64,000 nt of DNA from PFL25 sp046260155 (GTDB lineage: Bacteria; Chloroflexota; Anaerolineae; Anaerolineales; UBA4823). Below are positions 51,513-59,501 of this stretch, one piece after another. A model generated the notes under the pieces. That model ran no database searches. It was not told the origin of the DNA and saw only the letters and a list, made by a program, of their open reading frames with translations. The stretch is taken from contig JBJYXV010000077.1 of the NCBI GenBank assembly GCA_046260155.1, positions 124,001 to 188,000 on the forward strand, read 5' to 3'. Position 1 is the first letter of the stretch. Every line of letters begins with the position of its first letter. The translations under genes and the position numbers were made by a program.

Positions 51513-53465
51513 TTAGAAATCCCAATCTGATTCCCAGTCTTCTTCATCTCGTTTACGTTTCCTTTTTACGATAACGACGTCCTGATCTGGGTCATACTCC
51601 ATTTCAACGAATTTCTTTTTCTTTTTCTTCTTCTTCTCACGCTCTTCCTCTTCGTCGGCGCCTTCATCTTCAAAATCATCTTCAGCTAATTCAATATCGA
51701 AGGCATCAGGCTCAAGTGCGAATATTTCTTCGAAGGAGGCTTCCGCTTCTTCTTCTGGAGCAGCAGCTTCAGTTACTTTTTCTTTTTCCACCAGATCTTC
51801 AGCTTCGACCTCGATGGTTTCGGGCTCTGCCTCAGGTAAGGTTTCTTCCTCTTCTGCTGCAACCTCTACTGTGTCAAGCTGTTCAACCTCTGGTTCTTCT
51901 GCCTCGGCAGATGGTTCGACTGCCTCCACTTCTTCAAGCACTTCTTCAGCTGCTGAGACTTCTAGTTCTGGGTAGGAAACCTCAGCCAAAGCACTTTGAA
52001 TATTTTCCATGGCTTTCGGGCCGATACCATTCAAACTCAAGATAGCATCTGAATCCAATTCCAATTGCAGCTCTAAATCCCCAATCGATGCATATCCCGC
52101 TTCGACCAGTAAATTGGTGATTCGTTCCGTGAAGTTAAGGTCTTCTATTGGCATTTCGAACGCAATGGCTGGTATCTGCTCCCGTACCTCAGAAATGACC
52201 TCCATCTCTGCAGCTCGTTCAGCCTGTTGGATACCGATGATGGCTCGTTCAACCCGGTCAACAAATTGACCCAGGATGGAGTATTCCTCAGGAGTAACAG
52301 GTCGCCCCTCATCCTTTTTCACCAAAATCGCTTCGATTTGCGGTAATATGTCAGATTCTGCTTTTGCGATTTCGGCAAGTTCGGGATCATTTTGGAGCCG
52401 GTAGATTGCATCGCTAGTTGCTTCAGGCAGGCTTTTAATATCAATCCGCCATGCAGTCAGTTTTGCTGCTAAACGCGCATTTTGCCCGTCGCGCCCAATC
52501 GCCAGACTGAGCTGATCCTCCGGCACGACCACAGTAGCTGTTTTTGCACCTTCAGCATGTTCATCGAGAAAAACCCCGGTCACCCTGGCAGGACTAAGTG
52601 CCTTTGCGATGTATGCAGCTGGATCAGGGTTCCATTCGATGACATCAATTTTCTCATCATTCAATTCTCGTACAATTGTCTGGATGCGGACACCACGCAT
52701 GCCTACACAGGCGCCAACTGGATCAACGCCCGCCTGTAGGGCAGAGACAGCAACTTTCGAACGATGACCAGGTTCACGGGCGATGGAACGGATTTCGACC
52801 AAGCCATGATAAATTTCTGGAACCTCATTTTCCAGCAGACGGCGCAGGAAATTGCGATGAGCCCGGGAGAGGATCAGTTGTGGACCGCGGGGAGTAGCTT
52901 TGACTTCGGCAAGCAAGGCTCGCACACGATCGTGTAAGCGGAACCGTTCTCCAGGGATTTGCTGGTTGCGGGGCATTAAACCTTCCGCCTTCTTGTCTAA
53001 ACCCAATGTGACCGCTTGAGAGCTGATTGCTTGAACCACTCCACTGACGATCTCTCCTAATTGCTTGTTGAAATATTCCAATTGGGCTTCACGTTCAGCT
53101 TCCCGGATGCGTTGTTGGATCACCTGCCTGGCAGTTTGAGCTGCCACCCGACCGAAATTATCCGGGGTTGTTTTTACAATAACCATGCTGCCGAGTTCAG
53201 CTTCAGGTTCCACAAGCTGTGCGTCTGATAAAGCAACCTCTGTCCGCTGGTCTTCCACGTCATCGACCACTTCTTTCTCGGCAAAAATCTCCACCTTACC
53301 CGTCACCGGGTCTATTTTAGCTTCAACGTGTTGGGCGTTGGAGGCATTAACTGCTCTGCGGTATGCAGAAACCATCGCCGCCTCAAGCGCCTCCAGGATT
53401 ACTTCCTTTGGCAGTTGTTTTTCTTCTATTACTTCGTTGAACGCTAATGCAAATTCATTCTTCAT
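51513..53465 (-). CDS. nusA: Transcription termination/antitermination factor NusA with a long charged tail
   Basis: Binds RNA polymerase and modulates pausing, termination and antitermination. 650 residues: N-terminal polymerase-binding domain (1-125), S1 (130-200), KH1 and KH2 (225-345: GACVGMRGVRIQTIVREL and LSLAIGRDGQNARLAAKL), a helix-hairpin-helix region (440-495). A long acidic tail (about 500-600, Glu/Ala-rich) is followed by a run of nine lysines and VIVKRKRKRDEEDWESDWDF. The tail is absent from most NusA proteins. There is no rimP gene upstream; instead a terminator precedes it. Confidence 0.95.
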   Translation of the reverse strand: MKNEFALAFNEVIEEKQLPKEVILEALEAAMVSAYRRAVNASNAQHVEAKIDPVTGKVEIFAEKEVVDDVEDQRTEVALSDAQLVEPEAELGSMVIVKTTPDNFGRVAAQTARQVIQQRIREAEREAQLEYFNKQLGEIVSGVVQAISSQAVTLGLDKKAEGLMPRNQQIPGERFRLHDRVRALLAEVKATPRGPQLILSRAHRNFLRRLLENEVPEIYHGLVEIRSIAREPGHRSKVAVSALQAGVDPVGACVGMRGVRIQTIVRELNDEKIDVIEWNPDPAAYIAKALSPARVTGVFLDEHAEGAKTATVVVPEDQLSLAIGRDGQNARLAAKLTAWRIDIKSLPEATSDAIYRLQNDPELAEIAKAESDILPQIEAILVKKDEGRPVTPEEYSILGQFVDRVERAIIGIQQAERAAEMEVISEVREQIPAIAFEMPIEDLNFTERITNLLVEAGYASIGDLELQLELDSDAILSLNGIGPKAMENIQSALAEVSYPELEVSAAEEVLEEVEAVEPSAEAEEPEVEQLDTVEVAAEEEETLPEAEPETIEVEAEDLVEKEKVTEAAAPEEEAEASFEEIFALEPDAFDIELAEDDFEDEGADEEEEREKKKKKKKKFVEMEYDPDQDVVIVKRKRKRDEEDWESDWDF

Positions 53466-53530
53466 CCGTGCTCTTTCTCCAGCTTTTCGTAAAACTTGAA
53501 GGGTCTGGCATGTAGGGCTCTATACACAAA

Positions 53531-53555
53531 GAAAAGTGGGAATTGCCCACTTTTC
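53531..53555 (-). terminator. Terminator between the GNAT gene and nusA
   Basis: GAAAAGTGGG and CCCACTTTTC pair perfectly around a 5-nt loop. On the minus strand it is followed by TTTGTGTATAG. It separates the GNAT gene from the nusA operon; TATAGA after it may be the nusA -10 box. Confidence 0.75.
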
Positions 53556-53623
53556 AACGAAACCTATCTTGCCACCACCCCATGGGATTCTCATTCTAGC
53601 ATGGAAATCCTCGAGGCGCAAGG

Positions 53624-54139
53624 TCAAAATTTCTTTTCCATCCTCCAGGCAGGTTCATTGACAAACCGGCGATGACCTTTGTCATCCAGATAAGACCAGA
53701 TGCCTGGTTCAGGTGCAACCACCTGGTATCCGGCCCTTTCATAAAGGCGCCGGGCATCTTCATTATCACGGGCAACATTCAACGAGATATGGTTGAAGCC
53801 ACGCCTCTCCAAATCCACCTCAACAGTTTTCAGCAAATAGCTGCCGATACCCTGACCACGGTAATCAGGACGAATTCTGAAACCATAAATGTAGGCATAC
53901 TTGGTCTCACTGGTTAGTATCTGATTGGGTCCATAGAGCTGGATAAAGAGCTGGCCGATGAGCCCAAAATCTGGCAGCTCAACAATCCACATGATCACAT
54001 CCCCGAGCTCCTGGAGCCGGTAAGCTTCTGAAAAAATATGGCGGAAGTGCGAAAATTCACCCTCCCATTCAAGGGCTTCTAAATCGGTTTTTTCAGCCTG
54101 CCGGATGATGATTTGTTGTTCTAATGCTGTTGCAACCAT
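53624..54139 (-). CDS. GNAT-family N-acetyltransferase
   Basis: 171 residues, acetyl-CoA-dependent transferase. The coenzyme A loop RPDYRGQGIGSYLL and ISLNVARDNEDARRLYERAGYQVV are typical. Substrate unknown. ATG 54139 has no clear ribosome-binding site. It lies 50 bp after the tRNA nucleotidyltransferase fusion and probably shares its transcript, which ends at the hairpin 53531-53555. Confidence 0.85.
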   Translation of the reverse strand: MVATALEQQIIIRQAEKTDLEALEWEGEFSHFRHIFSEAYRLQELGDVIMWIVELPDFGLIGQLFIQLYGPNQILTSETKYAYIYGFRIRPDYRGQGIGSYLLKTVEVDLERRGFNHISLNVARDNEDARRLYERAGYQVVAPEPGIWSYLDDKGHRRFVNEPAWRMEKKF

Positions 54140-54189
54140 TAATGTTTTTGTTAAATTGGAGCTGGAAAAAGGAGCGAGGTATTTGAAAG

Positions 54190-56865
54190 TTATTCTTTTG
54201 ATAGCAGTTCTTCAAGCAAGGTTTCTTCTTCCTCAACTGAGCTGATTGTACCGTCAAGCCAGCCCTCGCGCAAGGTTTGCAGGATTTGGCGATAAATTGG
54301 ACCAGGAGGCAGACCCATATTCTTCAGCCGGTTCCCATCAGCATGGGGAACAATCTGGCGCCACCTGAACACATAATTCCAGATTACCTGGCGTGTAGTA
54401 TCATCTTCAAGAGCGAGGTAATTCGCATAGATAGCAAGCGGTTCTATGCCTTCCAGCGAAATAACAACCTCACTCGGTTTCATGTTGTTCAAAGTAGGTA
54501 TTTTTCCCCATAAATCCTGTGCAGCGAGGATATCATTCGCCAGTTTGCTTGGCATTTTCAAACGTTTGATCACCTTGCGAGATTGGTTCCCAGTAAGACG
54601 CAGCATCCACAGGATGTAACCGAGTTGGGTCCGTAATTTATCTCCATCAAGTTCCAACTGCCACTCTTCCTCTGGAGTTATATCTGCCAGGGATTGAATG
54701 CGCAATGAAAGCCATTCATCGCACATCAAATTGGTCTGTATAGCTTTCAACAACTGCAGCTGATCCAGTCTGGCTAACATTCTATCGGCCCGGGTTTCAG
54801 TAAAAATGTGATCCAGCTCATGGCGGACGCGGTCACCAGATACCCGTTCAATCAGGGGAACAGCCCCTTTGAGCAGCTCTAAAGTCCTTTCTTCGATCGA
54901 AAAGTCAAATCGCTGTTCGAACCTGACCGCCCTCAGCATTCGGGTTGGATCATCCACAAATGATAATGAATGCAGAACCCTTACCAGCCCGTTCGTTAGA
55001 TCATTGAACCCTCCCCAATAATCGTGCAGTTCGGCGTAATGGTGACCATCCAACCGTAAAGCGAGTGTATTGATAGTGAAATCCCGGCGATGCAGATCTA
55101 ATTTTATGCTTCCGCGCTCCACAGTTGGTAGAGCAGAAGGATATGTATAAAACTCAGTGCGTGCAGAGATCAGATCGAGTGAATCTGGAAGCTGGTCATA
55201 TCTTTCTGCTTCCCGTGCTTCTGAACTGGTATCATTTTTGGTCGCCGATACTCGCTCAGCCTTAAACCGGGCGATGATTTGTTTTTGGTAACCTGCAATA
55301 TGCCATTTTGATGTACCAAATCGAGCATGGCTGGTGACTCGACCACCGTACCGGTCTGCCAAGGTTTTCGCCAGTTTGATGGCGTCGCCTTCGACTACCA
55401 GATCGAAATCAAGACTTGGGCGGTCCAGGAGCATATCCCGCACAAATCCCCCGACAATATATAATGCCGATCTCTGGTCATATGCTGCCGTTGCCACAAC
55501 TTTCAGTAAATGGAGACGAGCTGGAGGTAATGTCATCTCCAGCAAGTTAGCTAAATTTTTTGGCTCAGGAAAAGCATTTCGCCGGGTGAGGGTCTTCAGT
55601 AAATCCGTGCGTGTCACAATACCGATCACTCGATTCGTTGCTTTGTGAACCACTGGAATTTGACCCCAGCCAGTTTCAGTCATAATTTGCTGAAGTTCAT
55701 CAACAGAATCTTCCGGGGAGACCTGAACATGGCCGGCATCCATTAACTCAGCAGCCGTTAGATTCAGCTTATGAGATAACGCACGGTCAACCGCACGGCG
55801 GGTCAGCAAGCCCAATATCTGGTGTTTCCCCTGGGGTTCATCAATCACGACTGGATAACCTTCATAACCGAAGCGCTGCATGCGGAGAGCGGCTTCCTCC
55901 ACTGGGGTATCCGGACTGAGTAATTGTGGGTCGCCAGACATAATTTGCGCTACTATGATGGCCGGTTTTACGTATTCAGGCAGGATGTCCAACAGCTCCT
56001 GGCACACAGCATCTAATTGGCGATCACGAATAAGAGCTGCGGCTGCACGTTCATGCCCACCTCCCCCGAAGTGCTCTGTAATCCGGGCAACATCGATATC
56101 CTCATTATTGGAACGAGAAATCATCTGAACCCCACCCCGGGTTGTCACCAGCATAAAAAGCGCTTCGGGGTCCAGTAAATCACGTAGTTTATGGGCAACC
56201 GTTGAAAGCTCCTCATCCATATGCTGAGCATCCCCACATGCCAGTACAATGGAATGGCCATGGATTTCATAAGAGTTCGCGGATGATCGCAAATCATCGT
56301 AGAGTTCTTGCTGCTGGAGAGAGAGTGGGTGATTCAAGAAATCTGATGCAATTTCCAGGCTGGCTCCTTGCTCCAACAGAAATGAGGCGGCATTCAGGTC
56401 TCGGGCGGTTGTGCGGGTGTAGGTGAGCGACCCAGTATCCTCGTAAATTCCCAGCAACAGTAAAGTAGCCTGGATGGTGCTGAGGTGAATATCCTGTTCG
56501 CGAAGAACTTCTATGAAAATTGTGGCTGTTGCACCTATTTCATCGGAAGTGACATTCCAATCCGTTGGCAATTCTTCCCGGATTGGGTGATGATCGATGA
56601 TCTGCACCTGGGAGCCTGCATGCATTCCCTTGACGCTGATCATGGATTGGGTATCCACCAGGGTAACCTTATCGATCGGCTCAGGTGGCAAATCGCGTGG
56701 ATCTATGAAAGGTAATTCCATCCCATACAAGGTGATAAAAGCACGTACATTGCGGTTGAGCTTGCGGGGAAGAACGGGTATAGAACTTTCGTATGTAAGA
56801 TAAGCCCCCAACAAGGAGGCCATTGCATCAAAGTCTGCCTGTTCGTGAGTAAGGATGATATGCAT
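54190..56865 (-). CDS. DHH-CBS-tRNA nucleotidyltransferase fusion
   Basis: 891 residues with three parts. A DHH/DHHA1 phosphoesterase (1-300): LTHEQADFDAMASLLG, IIDHHPIREELP and HFGGGGHERAAAALI. Two CBS domains (about 310-430: MSGDPQLLSPDTPVEEAAL and MDAGHVQVSPEDSVDELQ). A class II tRNA nucleotidyltransferase head (about 450-600: YIVGGFVRDMLLDRPSLDFD with the metal-binding Asp pair, and DFTINTLALRLDG) followed by the RNA-binding part. This layout is known in cyanobacteria, Aquificae and Chloroflexota; some members add only A residues to tRNA ends. Whether it makes CC, A or CCA cannot be read here. Confidence 0.9.
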   Translation of the reverse strand: MHIILTHEQADFDAMASLLGAYLTYESSIPVLPRKLNRNVRAFITLYGMELPFIDPRDLPPEPIDKVTLVDTQSMISVKGMHAGSQVQIIDHHPIREELPTDWNVTSDEIGATATIFIEVLREQDIHLSTIQATLLLLGIYEDTGSLTYTRTTARDLNAASFLLEQGASLEIASDFLNHPLSLQQQELYDDLRSSANSYEIHGHSIVLACGDAQHMDEELSTVAHKLRDLLDPEALFMLVTTRGGVQMISRSNNEDIDVARITEHFGGGGHERAAAALIRDRQLDAVCQELLDILPEYVKPAIIVAQIMSGDPQLLSPDTPVEEAALRMQRFGYEGYPVVIDEPQGKHQILGLLTRRAVDRALSHKLNLTAAELMDAGHVQVSPEDSVDELQQIMTETGWGQIPVVHKATNRVIGIVTRTDLLKTLTRRNAFPEPKNLANLLEMTLPPARLHLLKVVATAAYDQRSALYIVGGFVRDMLLDRPSLDFDLVVEGDAIKLAKTLADRYGGRVTSHARFGTSKWHIAGYQKQIIARFKAERVSATKNDTSSEAREAERYDQLPDSLDLISARTEFYTYPSALPTVERGSIKLDLHRRDFTINTLALRLDGHHYAELHDYWGGFNDLTNGLVRVLHSLSFVDDPTRMLRAVRFEQRFDFSIEERTLELLKGAVPLIERVSGDRVRHELDHIFTETRADRMLARLDQLQLLKAIQTNLMCDEWLSLRIQSLADITPEEEWQLELDGDKLRTQLGYILWMLRLTGNQSRKVIKRLKMPSKLANDILAAQDLWGKIPTLNNMKPSEVVISLEGIEPLAIYANYLALEDDTTRQVIWNYVFRWRQIVPHADGNRLKNMGLPPGPIYRQILQTLREGWLDGTISSVEEEETLLEELLSKE

Positions 56866-56928
56866 TGAACTGCACGCAGTTTCTAAAGAAGGTCTTCTGG
56901 TACCTTATTGTAATCGACAATTCGTCGC

Positions 56929-56934
56929 TATAAT
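56929..56934 (+). promoter_or_regulatory. -10 box directly before the small gene at 56942
   Basis: TATAAT lies 7 nt before a GTG start codon. The -35 region (TTATTG at 56905-56910) is weak. The arrangement predicts a leaderless transcript. Confidence 0.45.
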
Positions 56935-56941
56935 AATACCC

Positions 56942-57157
56942 GTGAACACCGAGTGGAATGAAATTGTGAATGTTTGGGAGATGCTGCTTTCCAGAAAACC
57001 AGATTGGATCGAAAAAGCATTTGAATCTCTCCATCCGGATGAAAAGAGAGCCGTTTTGATCCATTTGCAGAAGATGGTCAGTGAACCAGGATGGCAACCA
57101 GAGCAGAAAATATCTGCACAGGCTGCCCTAGATGCTCTTCTCAAAAATCAACCATAA
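56942..57157 (+). CDS. Small protein of unknown function, 71 residues
   Basis: Starts at GTG 56942, chosen because a TATAAT box ends 7 nt before it; longer versions would begin inside the promoter. The sequence is mostly helical and charged: WNEIVNVWEMLLSRKPDW, then AFESLHPDEKRAVLIHLQKM and SAQAALDALLKNQP. No signal peptide or membrane segment. It is divergent from the tRNA nucleotidyltransferase fusion. I do not recognise the family. Confidence 0.6.
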   Translation: MNTEWNEIVNVWEMLLSRKPDWIEKAFESLHPDEKRAVLIHLQKMVSEPGWQPEQKISAQAALDALLKNQP

Positions 57158-57228
57158 CGAATATTCTATTATCAGGCGAGTACAGTATTGAGGCACAGTG
57201 TGGGGGTATGAAGAATAAATTGGGATAT

Positions 57229-58119
57229 TCAGGATGAGAGGGCAGTCATACGCGTTCTGGCTAGTTCAATGTATTCCTGGTTGACCTCATACCCGATGAA
57301 ATGGCGTTGATCCCTTGCTGCGACCAGGCAGGTAGTACCGCTACCGGCAAAAGGATCCAGGACCACATCACCCTGAAAAGAGTACAGCTGGATCAACCGG
57401 TGGGGTAATTCCTCGGGGAATGGAGCAGGATGGCCAATTTTTTTTGCAGATACAGCAGGAAATGTCCACACACTCTTCGTCCATTCCAGGAATTCATCTC
57501 TCTGGATGGTGTTTTCTTTTTCACCTGCCTCCCGTTTGAAGGTGTTCTTGGAAAAGACAAGAATATATTCATGCACATCCCGTAAAACGGGATTAGAAGC
57601 GGATTGCCAGCTGCCCCATGCAGTTGACTGGCTGGCGCTGGAGGCTTTATCCCAGATGATCTCGCCCCGCATCAGGAACCCGATTTCGATCATCACCTGG
57701 ATCACATCCTTATGAAGTGGGATATAAGGTTTTCTGCCAAGGTTGGCAATATTGATGCAAGCTCGCCCACCAGGAACCAGAACCCGGTAGGTCTCACGCC
57801 AGACCTTCTCAAGCATTTGGAGGTATTCCTGCAAATTTAGATCCTGGTCGTAATCCTTGGAAGCATTGTAGGGAGGGGAAGTGACCATCAAATGGACACT
57901 TAAATCGGGAATTTCATCCATACGCTCACTGCTCTTACAGAGCAGATGATCGATTACACCGACTGGTATCGGGTTTTCATGGTGCTCAACTTTCTGGTCA
58001 CCGGGCAGATCATTGTACAGCCGGCTGGCGTAGAATTTTTGGGAGTCATGGCTGATGCGTCCCGATGACCCGAACGAACTCGTCTCTGTACCCTGTCTTT
58101 TATTTTGCGATTTACTCAT
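57229..58119 (-). CDS. Beta-class site-specific DNA methyltransferase (N4-cytosine or N6-adenine)
   Basis: 296 residues. The catalytic motif TSPPYN (80-85) comes before the S-adenosylmethionine motif DPFAGSGTT (255-263), which is the beta-class order. Between them lies LVPGGRACINIANLG and the target recognition region. TSPPY is more common in N4-cytosine enzymes, but N6-adenine is also possible. ATG 58119 overlaps the upstream 128-codon frame by 8 bp (ATGAGTAA). No restriction endonuclease is recognisable nearby, so it may be solitary or paired with the small unknown protein. Confidence 0.9.
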   Translation of the reverse strand: MSKSQNKRQGTETSSFGSSGRISHDSQKFYASRLYNDLPGDQKVEHHENPIPVGVIDHLLCKSSERMDEIPDLSVHLMVTSPPYNASKDYDQDLNLQEYLQMLEKVWRETYRVLVPGGRACINIANLGRKPYIPLHKDVIQVMIEIGFLMRGEIIWDKASSASQSTAWGSWQSASNPVLRDVHEYILVFSKNTFKREAGEKENTIQRDEFLEWTKSVWTFPAVSAKKIGHPAPFPEELPHRLIQLYSFQGDVVLDPFAGSGTTCLVAARDQRHFIGYEVNQEYIELARTRMTALSS

Positions 58120-58498
58120 TGCTCAAATTGTCCTTCGTTGTATCTGTGGGTGGGTAATTCTTTTTCACATCGGGTGTTGACAGCTCACGACTTTGCATTT
58201 GAACTGAAAGGAAGAATGAATTCCAGGCTTGGTCCTTCTCTATTAAAATATCTCTGAACCTTTTTTTCCTGTATTGTTTCATGGACCAAGCAATTTGCTG
58301 ATGAGCGTATGTGGTGATATTTATAAACTCTGTGCGCCCGTTAAGATTCGATCCGGGACGATTGCTGACCACATCTAGTTTACCATCGCAGGAGGTCCCG
58401 TCGTGGTTTCGGATGCTCACCTGGCTGCTGATCTGAAATTCCATCGATCGCGAGCTAGAGTGTTGATTTTCTTGCGAAATATTTGCAGTATCAAACAC
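58112..58498 (-). CDS. Unknown protein coupled to the DNA methyltransferase
   Basis: 128 residues from GTG 58498 (ATG 58444 is an alternative). No family recognised. It is soluble, with a polar N terminus and a middle segment rich in beta-type residues: MEFQISSQVSIRNHDG, then KLDVVSNRPGSNLNGRTEF, and a basic stretch KQYRKKRFRDILIEKDQAW. The C terminus overlaps the methyltransferase start, so the two are probably translated together. Candidates include a restriction endonuclease remnant, a controller or a specificity partner; none is supported by a motif. Confidence 0.5.
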   Translation of the reverse strand: MFDTANISQENQHSSSRSMEFQISSQVSIRNHDGTSCDGKLDVVSNRPGSNLNGRTEFINITTYAHQQIAWSMKQYRKKRFRDILIEKDQAWNSFFLSVQMQSRELSTPDVKKNYPPTDTTKDNLSNE

Positions 58499-58548
58499 CG
58501 CCCACGTCTGTTTGTCACCAACTAATAACCATGCGGCGATTCACCTGG

Positions 58549-58577
58549 TTGACCAATCGCAAATTGGTTCATATAAT
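58549..58577 (+). promoter_or_regulatory. Promoter of the MazG-like gene, with an operator-like inverted repeat
   Basis: TTGACC (58549-58554), a 17-nt spacer and TATAAT (58572-58577); the ATG follows 8 nt later, predicting a leaderless transcript. TTGACCAAT and ATTGGTTCA form an inverted repeat across the spacer (58549-58571) that a repressor could use. Confidence 0.65.
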
Positions 58578-58585
58578 CGATAATT

Positions 58586-58888
58586 ATGGATATTCAAACC
58601 CTGACCGCAGAAATGAACGAATTTGTGACTGCCCAAGGCTGGTACGATTCTGATAGCCCGAAACCCCAAACTTTACGGAATTTAGCAATTTCCTTATCTC
58701 TCGAGGCAGCTGAAGTCTTAGAACATTTTCAGTGGGATGATCAAGAGTCCGATCGTGAAGATTTAGGGCAGGAATTGGCGGATGTAGCTTTATATCTCCT
58801 GCAGATCGCGAGTGTTGCCGGCATCGATCTCGAGCAAGCCATCCTTGATAAATTAGCCCATAATTACGGTAGAAACTGGGAAGGATAA
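58586..58888 (+). CDS. MazG-like nucleotide pyrophosphohydrolase
   Basis: 100 residues, all-alpha NTP pyrophosphatase of the MazG/RS21-C6 group, which cleaves dCTP or other nucleoside triphosphates to monophosphates. Metal-binding residues in LEAAEVLEHFQWDD and GQELADVALYLLQIA are intact. The ATG is 8 nt after a -10 box and there is no ribosome-binding site. It lies 6 bp before the LOG-like gene, so the two are coexpressed. House-cleaning of nucleotide pools is likely. Confidence 0.85.
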   Translation: MDIQTLTAEMNEFVTAQGWYDSDSPKPQTLRNLAISLSLEAAEVLEHFQWDDQESDREDLGQELADVALYLLQIASVAGIDLEQAILDKLAHNYGRNWEG

Positions 58889-58894
58889 TACAAG

Positions 58895-59446
58895 GTGAAG
58901 ATCACTGTATTTGGTGGATCCAGCCCGTTGCCAGGAGACGAGGCATACGAGCAGGCGTACCAGCTCGGGAAGTTAATTGGGGAGGCTGGGTTTACTGTTA
59001 TGACCGGTGGTTATATCGGTACGATGGAAGCGGTTTCCCGGGGGGTTAATGAGACAGGAGGCAGGGTGATTGGGGTCACCTGTGATCAGATTGAAGCGTG
59101 GCGACCAGTATCTCCCAACCCCTGGGTCCAGGACCAGATGCGCTTTGCCACTTTGCAAGAACGCCTTTACGCGTTAATTGAAAATTGTGATGCAGCTCTG
59201 GCGTTGCCAGGAGGAATTGGAACGCTAGCGGAAGTTGCCGTGATGTGGTCCCAATTACAAACCCGGTCCATCCCAAACCGACCGCTGATTTTGATCGGTC
59301 CAGGTTGGCAGTCTGTCTATGACCAGTTGATCAACCAGTTCGAAGGATATATACCAGTAGAACACCGGCAGTTCATTACCTGTGCAGCTGGTGTTCAAGA
59401 AGCGTTTGATATGCTGGCTCCCGAGATTGATCTCATCTCCGAGTAG
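58895..59446 (+). CDS. LOG-family (TIGR00725-like) Rossmann protein
   Basis: 183 residues. MKITVFGGSSPLPGDEAY at the N terminus and the nucleotide-binding motif LPGGIGTLAEVAVMWSQ are family marks. Related proteins remove ribose-5-phosphate from nucleoside monophosphates or bind nucleotides. Starts at GTG 58895 with AAGG upstream. Directly after the MazG-like gene, which suggests a shared role in nucleotide turnover (inference). Confidence 0.85.
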   Translation: MKITVFGGSSPLPGDEAYEQAYQLGKLIGEAGFTVMTGGYIGTMEAVSRGVNETGGRVIGVTCDQIEAWRPVSPNPWVQDQMRFATLQERLYALIENCDAALALPGGIGTLAEVAVMWSQLQTRSIPNRPLILIGPGWQSVYDQLINQFEGYIPVEHRQFITCAAGVQEAFDMLAPEIDLISE

Positions 59447-59501
59447 CTGGGTAAAACAGGACCAAATAAGAAAACGAAAATCGAAATATGCAAGGTGGAA
59501 C

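Noticed and set aside
51716..52045. Leucine-rich reading frame antisense to nusA
   Set aside because: It mirrors the low-complexity Glu/Ala tail of NusA on the other strand and has no ribosome-binding site.
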